The notes: a model not told the origin generated them from the sequence alone. DNA of 64,000 bases from Coniella vitis (GCA_011317545.1 WUJK01000001.1:248001-312000), one strand, 5' to 3'. Positions 34,437 to 45,760 are shown, counted from the stretch's first letter. Program-made: numbers and translations.

Positions 34437-37163
34437 TTAGGCTCCCGTTCCTTGCGCCTCCACGGTCAATGGCGCCGCCTTGTCTTCCTCCTCCTCCTCT
34501 ACCTGCTCCTTAGGCCTTGTGTCTTGGTTCTCCATTACTTTGTCTGTGACACCTTCCGCTTTTTCCGTCTCAGCATACGCCGGTGGCGGCAAGATGGCCC
34601 CCTCGACGTCCGCATCATCCTCACTGGCGCCACCTTCAACCCATACCTGCCCCAACTCCTTTTCAATCTCATCTCGACGCTTCTTCCACTCTTCGATCTT
34701 GGCCAACCTTTCACGTAGCTCTTGCAACTCCTTCTCAACATGCATCTTTTCGCGCTTGGTGCCGATTCGCTCAAAGCTCCATTCGTCACCGGCTTCTCCC
34801 AAGCCCAGGACGAGGTTGAAGGTGTGGTATTTCTTGAGCGACGCGCGTGTCGAGATTGTGATGAGTGCTGGAGAGAATATGGCGTTAGTTCTACACGAAA
34901 GCCACTTGTTCCTGCAGCACAAAGAGCAAGGTAGGGGTAGGGTACGACGGCATGCTGCAGGGTGACACAATAAAGGAACAAGAGAATGATGAAGATGAAG
35001 AATGGGTAGAAATACAATAAAAATAGACTTACTGATTCCCTTTTCCTTGCAAGTCTCATAAAGCAGTCCTTCAACATCACTGCTGACCGCACTTGTTCCC
35101 TCGTCAATGAACGCATATTGCGGTTCATGGTACAACAATCGCGCAATTGCCATACGCTGCTTCTCTCCACCGCTTAGCACATCTTTCCACTCCTTCTTAG
35201 TATCCCAGCCGCCCTCGCGATCTGGCAAGTAACCCAGACGCGCAGCTTCGAGGATATTCTTGAGCTCGTACTCGTTACGCCGCTTGACGCGCATATCGGC
35301 TTCACCGTCTGGGTATATGACCTGGTCGCGCAGCGTGCCCACACTCAGATATGGTCGCTGTGGGAGGAACATGATGCCGTCTTCACCATTAGCTTTTGGC
35401 CGCGAGACTAAGCCGCGGTAAACGGGCCAGAGCCCAGCTAGAATTCGTGAAACGGCCGTCTTGCCAACGCCGTTGGATCCGGAAATGAGCAGATGCTCTC
35501 CGCGGCGAACAATAAGACTCAATGAATCAATGAGTTCGTCGCCACCTTGCGGCCACAGCGCCGGCGCTACGACAGGAACATGCTCGAACCGTACGCCATC
35601 AAAGCCGCGTTGGATTGTGCCCTGCACATCTGCTAGGGAGTAGACTTCGTTCGACATGCGGACGGGGTACGAATTTGCGTGTACTCTGTGGAGAGTCGCG
35701 ATAAGGGTGTAGACGCGAGACGTGTAGCCCGCAAGCTCGGACAAGTCCTTGATACTGTACATCATGCGACCACCTGCATCCGCGAGAGAAAGCATAAGGC
35801 GCTTGTTGGTAATGAAGTTGCCCATGCGCGAGCGCTCGCGGCCACCCTGCTGTTCTGCCAGCTCGGAAGCGCCGCCGAGGCCTCCCCAAGCGGGAAGGAA
35901 GACTGGCAAAGCTGAGAGCAGATATCCATATGCAGACCAGCTGTACTTGAGAATGAAGTCTTCCAGAATATTGTAGCGAATCTTGAGCATATATATCCCC
36001 TCCATCCAGTTCTTGAGCGACTTGAACTCGCGATTCAAAAAGTGCTTTTCCATGTCGGCGCCACCGTAGAAAGCGATCTCCTCGGCATTGGCAATCAAAC
36101 GTGCATGCAGAGAGCGGAAGTCGCCCTCCTTGGCGCCCTCAACGGCCTTGAGCTTGCCAAAGGGGGGAGATAGTTTCCGTAGGATAGAAGCTGTGAAAAA
36201 GTAGTTGCTAATGAGACCTGTCAAGGCAAGCGGCCCCAGAGACCTGTAGAGCTGGTAATTGAAGACGCAGATATCCACAAACGGCTTGCCCAGAGACGAG
36301 TAAAGATTGGCTGCAGCCGCACAAAAGAGCGTGAGGTCCTGGGTGATGTACTGGTCTGCAGCCTGGCCGACGCCTCCGTCCAGGTTAGAGAGCTTGTAGT
36401 AATTGAGGCTATCGTTGAGATACAAGTCGTGAATATATCGCGTGAGCCTTGTGCGGAATGCAATTGATACTTTGGACTCGAGGAATTTGATCATGGCATT
36501 GACATAGGAAGCAAACCCGCCAAGACCACACCATTTTGTGATGCCCCAGAGAAACAGCCTGCCATTGCCCGCCACAAGATCTCGCACAATCTCGCCGTCG
36601 AGCCTTGCGACAACCAAGGACAGATAGGTACGTAACATCAGGAACATGCCGTGGCTGACCAGCAGTCCAGCCTCCTTGCTCGTCCAGCGGGGGATCATGA
36701 TGCTCATTAAGCTCAGGAATTGGTGCAAGAACGCGAGATTCAGGCCAGGCTTGGTCTGAGCGCTGGGCACGGTACCATCAGCCAGGCCAGCAACCCTCGG
36801 CGGGTTGAGAAACAGCCGGCGATGAGCCTCGAACGTCAGAGGCTTAGTGGTGTGGATGACGACCTTGGACGTGCCGTCCTTGTAGGGCACGTATATGGTG
36901 CGTGAGCCGTCCTTGTTGTGCAACCACGAATTTGTGCGAACGAGCTTGACGCCCTGTTCCCGCTCGAAGCGCCGCTTCTTCCACCATCTGCGGGAGCCTT
37001 CTGCGCCGAGTACAATGGAGGAGAGCAGGGCGAGGGTTGCGAGAAGGCGTGTCGTGCGCGAGGTCTGGCGCAGGCGAGTGCGGAGGAACGAGGCGTACTT
37101 GTCGACGAATCCGAGAATGGCCGCCTCGGCAGCAGAATGCCGCAGTGTCGACTGAGAGGCCAT
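34437..37163 (-). CDS. Peroxisomal ABCD half-transporter (Pxa1/Pxa2 type)
   Basis: ABC half-transporter of subfamily D, predicted to import long-chain acyl-CoA or fatty acids into peroxisomes as a dimer. Two exons, 37163-35033 and 34867-34437, give 853 residues. The intron (165 bp, GTAAGT donor) is a multiple of three without stops, so it can be read through by mistake. An N-terminal hydrophobic helix (about 42-57) precedes the transmembrane domain, which carries the ABCD motif NAEEIAFYGGADME. The nucleotide-binding domain has Walker A GSNGVGKT (562-569), signature LSGGEKQRMAIAR (from 663) and Walker B FIDEGTSAVSS with catalytic Glu688. The H-loop reads TISTRASLKKYH, with Thr717 where ABCD proteins usually have His. 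The last 60 residues are acidic and low-complexity. Whether it is the Pxa1 or Pxa2 orthologue cannot be settled by eye. It is divergent from the phosphatase gene, with about 4 kb between. Confidence 0.92.
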   Translation of the reverse strand: MASQSTLRHSAAEAAILGFVDKYASFLRTRLRQTSRTTRLLATLALLSSIVLGAEGSRRWWKKRRFEREQGVKLVRTNSWLHNKDGSRTIYVPYKDGTSKVVIHTTKPLTFEAHRRLFLNPPRVAGLADGTVPSAQTKPGLNLAFLHQFLSLMSIMIPRWTSKEAGLLVSHGMFLMLRTYLSLVVARLDGEIVRDLVAGNGRLFLWGITKWCGLGGFASYVNAMIKFLESKVSIAFRTRLTRYIHDLYLNDSLNYYKLSNLDGGVGQAADQYITQDLTLFCAAAANLYSSLGKPFVDICVFNYQLYRSLGPLALTGLISNYFFTASILRKLSPPFGKLKAVEGAKEGDFRSLHARLIANAEEIAFYGGADMEKHFLNREFKSLKNWMEGIYMLKIRYNILEDFILKYSWSAYGYLLSALPVFLPAWGGLGGASELAEQQGGRERSRMGNFITNKRLMLSLADAGGRMMYSIKDLSELAGYTSRVYTLIATLHRVHANSYPVRMSNEVYSLADVQGTIQRGFDGVRFEHVPVVAPALWPQGGDELIDSLSLIVRRGEHLLISGSNGVGKTAVSRILAGLWPVYRGLVSRPKANGEDGIMFLPQRPYLSVGTLRDQVIYPDGEADMRVKRRNEYELKNILEAARLGYLPDREGGWDTKKEWKDVLSGGEKQRMAIARLLYHEPQYAFIDEGTSAVSSDVEGLLYETCKEKGISKSIFIVFLPILHLHHSLVPLLCHPAACRRTLPLPCSLCCRNKWLSCRTNAIFSPALITISTRASLKKYHTFNLVLGLGEAGDEWSFERIGTKREKMHVEKELQELRERLAKIEEWKKRRDEIEKELGQVWVEGGASEDDADVEGAILPPPAYAETEKAEGVTDKVMENQDTRPKEQVEEEEEDKAAPLTVEAQGTGA

Positions 37164-40100
37164 GATGCGCGTGTGGAATGGGCGTAGAGGGGGCTATTGC
37201 GCCATTGGCCTCGCTGCGGAGCCTGGTTGTCGTCGATGAGGGAGTCTCAATCGTCAGCCGTGGCAAGGGTACAGGCTAGGCTGGGTGGTTGAATCAGACA
37301 AGAGTCGGATGGCGTTGATTTGGGCTGCGTTATTGGATCAGCAGTATTGGTTCTATGTCTTGCGCCAGAGCTGAAGTCGAGTGGTGCAGCATGCTGCGGC
37401 CTTTGGAGTTGAAGGCATTCACAGCAGAGACTAGAAGCTGGGAAGACGGGACGGCGGAGGTCATTGTCATGGGAGGGAAGGCGCAAGGCCCGGTCGGTCG
37501 TCGGTTGAGTTCTGGCATGTGATCCCAAGGTGCTAGTGCTGCCTTCCGTTTCGCACTGCACCGCACCTGCCAGCTTCCCCAGAAACCAGCGCCGGGCACA
37601 GCTCAAAGTCCGGGGAAGGCCAGGGGCTCTGGCCTGTGGCAGAGGTGTTCCGGGGCCCACTACTTGCAGCACTAACCCTGCCCTTGAAGTCCTGTAACCC
37701 TAGCAGCAGCCTGGCTTTCCACGCTCATTCACTCGTTGCGCTTTTCTCGTCAGATCTGCTGGCGAACACCATTCATACGTCCTACTTGGATGGTCTATAC
37801 ACAGCAAACGAGAGAATATCTAGCCCTGAACGAGAACCCAGGAGACAAGTGCTTGATACTTCGCGAAAACAGATACCTAGAGTGAGCAGCGGCCCCGGGC
37901 CCCCATTAGCAGTTGCCATTGCCAACACTCAAAATGCCCAATTTAGCTTCATCAACGGTGCAATTCCAGGGGACGGCCGACTCTGAATCGAGGGTAGGTC
38001 GAGCCGTGGCTGCCCCGTTATGCTGTACATAGTACAGCATATAGCTAGTATTATACTACTGCTGCACGTGTTGCTGCTGACTGCCGTGCTGAGTCGCCGT
38101 ACACACACAAACATTTCGGTGAGGACAGCTCGCGTGCACGCTATCTCGTGCGAGAATCTCTACTCCGGGCCGAAGGATCTGAGACACGTGGGCCGACAGG
38201 TGTCTGGCAGCCCAGGCAGGCAGGCAATAGGCAAGCGCTGAGAGCACACATTGGGGGTCGGGCAACTCCTCGAGTCTCTTTGTCTGGCATGTCTGGGGCA
38301 AGCTCCAACGTCCTGATCAAGGCTGTCCTGGGATGCCAATGGACGCTCGGCCAGGCCCCTGGATTGCCACTTTTACCGGGCGCCAACGCGGCCAATCATT
38401 CTCCCTCTTCACCTTGACGTTTGCTGCGGGCACTCGACTACGACCACTGGGCTGTGAGGCAGTCCATGGTGTGTGTGCCTGGGGATTCTGGGATCCTTGC
38501 TCAGCGAATGGTGCATTGTCTGACAGTGGGGGCCCAGGCCTGTCGTTCAGGATGGGCACGCAGCAGAAATGCTGGGCGACGAGGGACGGAAAAGGCCCGG
38601 TCGTGGCTGCAGAGCCTCCATCTTGCTCGCCAATGACAGGTTCTTTTCCACGTACATGCACAGCACTATGTACGCATCATTCACTCATAACTCGACGTAC
38701 GCTCTTACCTGTACTGCTGCCCGAAGCACACAAAAGGAGTGGACAACAGAGGGAGATGCCGGGGCTGTACCAAACTGCACCGCGCAGCCCGCACCGGATG
38801 CCCTGTCCGGCTCCCTCCTTGCTTGTGTCTTGAGCAATGAGGCCCTGCCGCCGTCTCCGCTGTGCGTGAAACCTCGGGTGTGGAATCGTGCATGTGCGCC
38901 TGTGGCCCAAAGCAAAGCAGCCAACCAATCTGCCAGCGAAGCGTGACACTGTACATACTGGAAGCTTTGCAGGCAAGGAAACAGCACACGAGCTTGCTAT
39001 GTACGCTGTGATGTGCATACATACCTACATGTGTGCAGAGTGATTCCAACACAGCGGCGCCAGCGTTGCAGCGTCCCCACGGTCAGCAAAGGGGCCTGCT
39101 CTTCAGGCTGAAGGACTCCGCCCCTAATAACATCGCCAGGTGCTGTGGAGGCTTCTTTGATGATAGTTATTGGGGACATCATCACATACGCCTCAAGTAC
39201 ATGGTGTGGTCTGAGGGCAGGCGATTCGGCTGAATTAGACGGGAGCAACCTAATATGGGCGCTGTGCCTTGATAATGACGCACGTCTGCCCCCCCGAGCC
39301 GACGCCCTTTTTGCGCACCGAAGCGTCTTGCGTGCCAGCTGCCAGCCCTGCTAGCCAAGAGGTCTGTGACGGCCCAAAGCGGACTACTCGACATGCTTTG
39401 ACAGGGTTGGCCCGCTTGAGCACGGAAATGTCATGGTTGCAACGGGGCCGTCGTCATTTCCCGTCCAAAGTGCTCCTTCAACGCCCGGGCGCCCATTATG
39501 TACCGTGGTAATCTCCTGCCTACGCCGCAGCCTGTCATGCATTCATCTCTGCTCATTTGGCTGAGATTCTTGTTGCGCTGCCGGTAATTCTTCCTCCCCC
39601 GCCCCTTCTTCTCTAATGCCTTGTGTAGTGTGGTGGTAAGCGCACAAGGTATGAAGCAAGACATCATCGTGATCGACTGTAGTGTACTGGCTCCCTAGAT
39701 ACTTATCCTTCACACCAGCAGCCAGATCGATGGTACAAGGTACAGTACACAGCGCATAGTATACATAGCAATACTCGGGGTCCACAGACGGTACCGTCCA
39801 GGCCCCAGAATCCCTACAAGTGCTATGCCATAGTTAGCACTAGGCCCATTTCCACCACTGAACTTGAAATAACCAAATCTGAAGGAGCCCATTAGCGGAC
39901 CCACCAGTCACAGAGTCGCCAGGCCTGATTGGGCCCGCGGCCACCACGGCCTCTGCAGGCCCTTCAGTCGCTTTGGGGGATGTTAGCGGCCAGCCCTGGG
40001 AAGCGAGATTGCCAACTCCCGTTTCTTCAGCCTCCAGCGAGTACGTACCCAGGTACCCCAGCCTGCCCAGGTACTATGTACACCCAATTCCAGCAGCAAC

Positions 40101-41299
40101 AAAGCTGCATTGCTGGTGCTGGTGGTGCTGTTGCTGCTAAGTGCTGCTAGGTGCTGCTACCCACTGCTTTCACTGCGCTTACACTTCACTTCACTGCACT
40201 GTGGCCCAGGCCATCCAAACCTCCTGTATTTCCCCGTCCTTGCCTTGCCCTGCTGCCGCGCTACTGCTCTCTTGCTCACCCATACACCCTGCCACCCCTT
40301 CTCGTCCTATCTCTTTTCCCAAAAGCTCCTTTCTCTCCTGCAACCCAAAACCCTTTGTCCTCCGGCTCGATCCTGGCAGACCAAGCCGGCGCCGCGTGCG
40401 ATTCTCTTCTTGCCCAGAATCACTTCTGCGGCCTTTCCATCCAGCAGACAGCCATCACGCCCGCCCGCCTAGCCCGCCAGCCCGCCAGCCCGCCAGCCAG
40501 CCCTGCCTCTGCGATCGACTGCTTTTCGCTCATTCTCGCGGCCCCTTCCACAATTACTTCTTGGTATCTTACGATACGACATAACGTCTTTCACCCGCTG
40601 CACCGTCGCCCAGTCGCCCTTGTCGCCTCCTTTTGCTTGCTCAACACGCCATAATCTTGCCTTCTTCGACTCGTCTCCCTTTCGCTCCAACAGCCTCCCA
40701 CTCGAGTTCGCGAGCCTTTTACGTTTCACTTTACCGGTCAAACCCTTCATATTCGTTCCCCACCCGAGACGATCGGGCTCTGGCGTTCGATTCCCAACAG
40801 CGAGCGTCCATCTACGTCGATAAAGCGATCACAAGTCTACCCAGGTTACGTGCCATCAAGACGACTTGCCAGAAAAAGAAAGAAGCTCAAATAGGACAGG
40901 GAGCTGTGTCAAGTTCGGTTTCAACTTGAGGTGCGTTTCTTTGTTATTATCATCATCATCCGTTGAGCACTTAGTGGCCTAGTAGTGGAGCACGTCGAAG
41001 CACTTGTGCTCGCGCGTGCCCTGCAGCTTCCATACGATGGCCCTGGTACACCAAGATTGTCGATCTCGCCTCTAGTACAACCATGCATGCGAAACCCACG
41101 AGCTTCGCAATCAGTTGGGTGTGGTTGGCTGCGCATCGGATTCATTCCTGATGTTGTTCGCAGCCTGGCTCGCGGGCTCCTTCCTTGCCGCTGCCGCCTA
41201 TGAAATTGCGCTCAATTGCGATGCTGACTGGCTTCAACTGCAGGTCGATCCCCCATCTGTTCCCCTACAAATTACCGACCGTGTCCGCGAACGACCGAC
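37164..41299. promoter_or_regulatory. Long divergent intergenic region
   Basis: 4.1 kb between divergent starts, without a recognisable gene. It holds a perfect inverted repeat (38020-38040), a TACTATGTAC copy at 40072-40081, short GGTAC/CAGGTACC patches near 40050-40075, and a C/T-rich stretch from about 40190 to 40900 that is probably the promoter and leader of the phosphatase gene. Confidence 0.5.
38020..38040. repeat. Perfect 9-bp inverted repeat containing TACATAGTA
   Basis: Arms ATGCTGTAC and GTACAGCAT around a 3-base ATA loop; the centre includes the dispersed TACATAGTA motif. Confidence 0.8.
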
Positions 41300-42919
41300 A
41301 TGTCCAGAGACCCCCTTGAGAAACCTCAGAACCAAGAAAGTCCGAGAGGTATCGAATCTTCGTCTGCCGAAGAGGGAGCAATCAATAAGAAAAGCCGGAG
41401 TTTATTGCGCGTGCCGTCAAGGTCCTCCTTCAAGAACCAGCCTTCGCCAACTGCAAGCGGCCTAAGCGGCATTACTACAAGCGAATCCAGAGAGAGCTTC
41501 GGTGACCGCTCCAAGAGTTCCAAGGCCAGTATCATGGGTCGTCACAGGAACGGAAGCGCGTCGAGTAATCGATCGGGTGGTGAAACTGCTCAGACCGCAA
41601 ACTCGGGCGCGCAAAATGCAGCTCCTCAGCAAAAGAAGAAAAAGGGCGGCCTGTTTGCGATGCTGTGTTGTGGTGTGCCAGACGATGCAAACATGTTGGA
41701 CAATGAGCCCGCCAACATCCCAGGTCACAAGATTGAGAAGCTGCCAACTCGCCCAACCTCAGCCAGCCGAAGACAAACGCCGTCAGAGCACAATAACAGC
41801 AGAACTCAATTACAAGAGAAGGAAGTTCCACAGTCACAGAGTGCGGCAGACTCATCAAAGGCTAAGCGGGTATCAGGCACCACTTTTCAGGACCAATCAA
41901 CGCTTGCAGAAGAGTCGAAACCATCAACATTGGTAGGCCCTGGAGGACCAGCGGTTACGGTGGATCCTCCTCTAGAGGAGACGCCTGCGCCTGGTCCGGC
42001 TGCGCGCGAAGTTCCCCGCAAGGATGAAGAAGGCGATGTGGAGATGGCGGATGCGGCCGCAGTCCAGGACGCAACTGAGCCCCTCGCTCAGCCCATCGAA
42101 GTGGAGGAAGTGCAGACTCTCCCACCAGCACCTCCCATGCCGGTTGTACCTAGCCCGCCCCAGGATGCTGAAGGCGCACTTGTTGCTGCACCAGACCAGC
42201 CTCAGCAGGAGTGGCTGCTACCGCCAATACAGCCACACCTGAAGGGCAGAAAGTGCCTCGTGCTCGATTTGGATGAGACTCTAGTGCACAGCTCATTTAA
42301 GGTATGTTCGTAGCCTTTTCAAGGCCGGCATTTTCTAGACGATTGTTTGCGTTTGTGTGGACAAAATGACAGTCTCTAACACGGTTGAAAATAGATACTC
42401 CACCAAGCCGACTTCACTATTCCAGTAGAAATCGAAGGCAACTATCACAATGTCTACGTCATTAAGCGGCCAGGTGTGGACCAATTCATGAAGAGAGTAG
42501 GAGAGCTGTATGAGGTTGTCGTATTTACAGCATCCGTGTCAAAGGTGAGCCTGATATTTTGTGATGTTCGACAGACTGTCAAGAGTTGTACTGACTAGGA
42601 CCAACAGTACGGCGACCCTCTACTTGACCAACTGGACATACATGGCGTGGTTCACCACCGGCTCTTCCGAGAGAGTTGCCACAATCACGGCGGCAACTAT
42701 GTCAAGGACCTTTCCAAAGTTGGCCGAGATCTTAAGGATACCATCATCATTGACAACTCGCCCACGTCCTATATTTTCCACCCTCAGCATGCTGTGCCCA
42801 TCAGCAGCTGGTTTTCCGATGCTCATGACAACGAGCTTCTCGATTTGATACCCGTTCTTGAAGATCTTGCAGGCGCAAACGTGCAAGATGTCAGCCTTGT
42901 TCTCGACGTGACTCTTTGA
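41300..42919 (+). CDS. PSR1: Psr-type plasma-membrane phosphatase (HAD/NIF domain)
   Basis: Protein phosphatase of the small CTD-phosphatase (NIF/FCP1-like HAD) family, closest in layout to yeast Psr1/Psr2, which act with Whi2 in stress responses at the plasma membrane. Three exons, 41300-42301, 42395-42544 and 42608-42919, with GT-AG introns of 93 and 63 bp, give 487 residues. The first 315 residues are Ser/Pro/Gln-rich and probably disordered, with a basic stretch followed by a Cys pair (KKKKGGLFAMLCCG, Cys123-Cys124) that could be palmitoylated. The catalytic domain has DLDETLVHSSFK with the nucleophile Asp323 and Asp325, VYVIKRPGVDQF, VVVFTASVSKYGDPLLD, HRLFRESC, and IIIDNSPTSYIFHPQHAVPISSW. 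Nem1 and SCP-type relatives share the catalytic part, but the N terminus favours Psr. Confidence is higher for the family than for the exact orthologue. Confidence 0.92.
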
Positions 42920-43721
42920 GAGAGTTTCACACAGCGTTTATTTTCTTTTGCTTTTTCTATGTTTATAATACCGCCACGCCCCCTAAACATCCAAATACAC
43001 ATGCACGGTTCCACCAGTTCGAAAGCCGGAGCATGGCAGCAAACTCATTACGCGAAATGTCAGATTTTCCGGCTTGGGTCGATCATAGCGAACGGCGTTG
43101 GGAGAACTGCATCCACCGGCCAAGGTTGGTGTAGACCTGCTGTTTAATAATCATAAATAGTAAGGCTCTCGGCGTATTAACAAAAGAATATCTGCCAGGC
43201 CTGAAGCACACGAAGAAGGAAAAAGGGGGAGGCAAAGGAATTGGCTGGAACTGGAGGCAAAGGATCAAAGAGCCATGGTCAAACACCTGCTGAAATGAAT
43301 GGAGCCGAGGACATGCAAAAAGCGCTGTTGTTTCTCATTATCGACCTCTCAAAAGTACATTGTGGGAGTTAGAGTGAGTTCCCAGCATATGCTGCCTTTC
43401 TGTCTTGGGCCAAAAGCTCTCTCAATGGCACCTTTCCTTTTCTACGGTGTCAAGAAGCACGGCGCGTCGCACCCGAGACCGCACGCTTATCCTTTCTAAT
43501 ACCACCAACAGAGGAAGCACGTTTAAGAGTAGGCGGACCAGCGATCAGGCACACTTTGAGCTCTTTCGTTGCTTGTTGCTTTTTGTTTGCAGAATCCAGG
43601 GGCTTCTCTCTCTTTTTTTTTTCCTTTTTAAATTTCGTCACCTCTTCATTCAGTCCTCATTTGGAAGTTAAAACAGGCAATCACACCAACCAAACCCCCA
43701 CTGCATCAACGCTGTTTCCTT

Positions 43722-43750
43722 TCTCTCTCTCTCTCTCTCTTTTTTTTTTC
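43722..43750. repeat. CT dinucleotide and T-run microsatellite
   Basis: About nine CT units followed by ten or more T, in intergenic DNA. Confidence 0.85.
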
Positions 43751-44403
43751 TTCTTTCTTTTTTACCTACCGATCCCTGTTTTCCTTTGTCAGACAACCTG
43801 TTCCACAAATCGAATTTTTTTTTTCTTGACACACCTACGTATGTTTGCCTGGTACCCAGAACTGACATTTTTATTTGACTCTTTTGTCCAAAGGGGGGCC
43901 ATTGTTTTGTTTAACACATATATAAGGGGGGTTATGGGTGTAGGGGAGTGGCAGTATCGCGTCGACAGGAAAAGGCAAAGAATAATTGTCTGCGAGCAGA
44001 CATATCGTGAGAGGAAGAAGACAGAAAAAATAAGAGAAGAAACCGAGAAACATGGAGAGTCTGAAAGCAATGGACAGTGTTTCCAAAGTGTGAAGTATTC
44101 GTTGATTGACTGGCATTGTTTTTCTGCGTAAAGATTATTTTAGGGATACAACTGCTATTTATGATCTTGATACCTCACTGCCCAAAAGACTGTACTTATT
44201 TTCATAGTAAAAGGTATGTTTTGTTTTCTTGTAATTCGAGTTGCTTGAGAGCAAGCAAGTTGAAGATGCAGCGAAGGACTCTGCTCCAAGTCCGGGCCCT
44301 GTGTCGTCGCAACTACTCAACAGGGAGCAACCCAGCTCAGCTCAGCTCAGGCGTACCAATGAAGCTTCTTGCTGAAGTGGGCGAAAGAGTACCTAGGTAT
44401 GTG

Positions 44404-44450
44404 CATAGTACATAATACTATGTACTCATAGTGTATATACTATGTAGTAT
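44404..44450. repeat. Cluster of inverted CATAGTA/TACTATG half-sites
   Basis: Two adjacent hairpins: CATAGTA (44404-44410) facing TACTATG (44416-44422) with a 5-base loop, then CATAGT (44427-44432) facing ACTATG (44439-44444). It contains two exact copies of the nine-base TACTATGTA motif (44416 and 44438) and directly follows the TACCTAGGTA palindrome. Confidence 0.75.
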
Positions 44451-44923
44451 CGCAGAGCTGGCCCACCCATAATCAATACTGACTGGCAAATTGTTAGAGG
44501 AGGGGCGACCGACATAAGCAAGTCTACATAGTGCTGAGGCCTGCCGGTGACCGGCAAACTCCAGCTCGCGGGACGAACAGCTGCCCCCCCTGTGCATTTA
44601 GTCTGGCTTATGGGTATCAATAACGGCTAGCGTGGCAGCTATCGGCCGAGGGCACTAGTAATCAAAGCAGCTCTCCCCAATTGAACACCTGTTTTCAGAG
44701 CGGCGGCGATTCTCAGGGCCCGTGCCTTTCCTTTCAATTGGGGTTCCAACTCCAACTCACGGTCTACAATAACGTTCCCCGGATTTTCATTCTTGTGACT
44801 TGCGCCCACCCCTTCTTTTGACTTAATTCTTTCCTTTTTACTTGACGTCCCCGTCGTCTAGACATTCTTGAACCGATTCGCCGCAAATCGCACCGGCCAC
44901 AGCTCAGCTGCTTCTTTGTCAGA

Positions 44924-45760
44924 ATGGTACGTGAAGCGCATTTGTCGTGTCTACTCCTCTACTCCTACACACCAAGTTACAAGCACGACTTCCCGGTCTC
45001 TTCGGCAAGAAATGGCTTGTGTCAATGATTGCTTTACTCATCGCGAGCTTGTCCATCTGCCTCCTGACCAAATCGACTCTGTTGCCCGGGGGGTGCGCTA
45101 GTTCGCCGCTTGCCTCTGGCTCCTTCCTACCGACCAGACAAGAGCTGACGATATACAATGCAATAATCTAGTCTTCTCCCCGTCCAGCCTCCCCCGTGAA
45201 CTCGCCGCCTGCCTCAGGCGCCGGCACCGGAGCTCGCCCTGATTCCCCAGCGCCTCCTGGAGGTGCGCGCGCTGTGATTCGTCGCCGAGCTGCGGCAGAC
45301 CAGAAGGAGAAGATTGCAAATGCCAGACCAAACAGCACGCGTGCGGCCGGCGCTGGTGGAAGTAGCAGCACTATGCTGAGTAAGTTTTCTCCAAGTCCAT
45401 GTTTGCCGTTGTTGTTAGGTGATGGGAAAGAGGAAGAAGACAGGAAGGAAATATGCTGCTCCAGCGTATATACAGAACGAGGACGCCAAGGACGTAAAGG
45501 CGTTCAATCCTTTTACAAAATATGTAGAGTATATGGATTAACGATATGGTGCAACAGAGCTCTACACCGACGAATCTCCTGGTCTCAAGGTCGACCCCGT
45601 GGTCGTCCTTGTCCTGTCTCTCGTATTTATCTTCAGCGTGGTTGCTCTTCACAGTAAGTTACACGACGACAAAAGATTCTGAATTGAGATATGGCTGGAA
45701 CAAATAGCTGACATGTTTGCGACAGTCATTGCCAAGCTCACGCGCAAATTCTCGAGCTAA
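44924..45760 (+). CDS. SBH1: Sec61 beta subunit of the ER protein translocon (Sbh1 type)
   Basis: Small tail-anchored subunit of the Sec61 translocon. Four coding exons, 44924-44926, 45172-45379, 45558-45653 and 45726-45760, with GT-AG introns of 245, 178 and 72 bp, give 113 residues. The first coding exon is only the start codon: ATG is followed at once by GTACGT. The remaining exons read a Pro/Ser-rich head, VIRRRAAADQKEKIANARP, STRAAGAGGSSSTMLKLYTDESPGLKVDP, a hydrophobic anchor (about 85-104) and the lumenal tail AKLTRKFSS. This matches fungal Sbh1 along its whole length, including the conserved cytosolic segment before the anchor. The start exon is an inference from the donor, the acceptor TCTAG and the family N terminus; no ATG lies in frame upstream in the second exon. 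Confidence 0.92.

Larger units (their letters stand above)
42920..44923. other. Intergenic region
   Basis: 2 kb without a recognisable gene. It has a CT/T-rich microsatellite at 43722-43750, a TACCTAGGTA palindrome at 44390-44399 and a dense cluster of CATAGTA/TACTATG half-sites at 44404-44450. The last few hundred bases are the probable promoter and leader of the Sec61 beta gene. Confidence 0.55.

Noticed and set aside
40770..40800. GTTCGATTCC-like sequence resembling a tRNA B box
   Set aside because: No matching A box or acceptor stem at the proper distance; it lies in the leader of the phosphatase gene.
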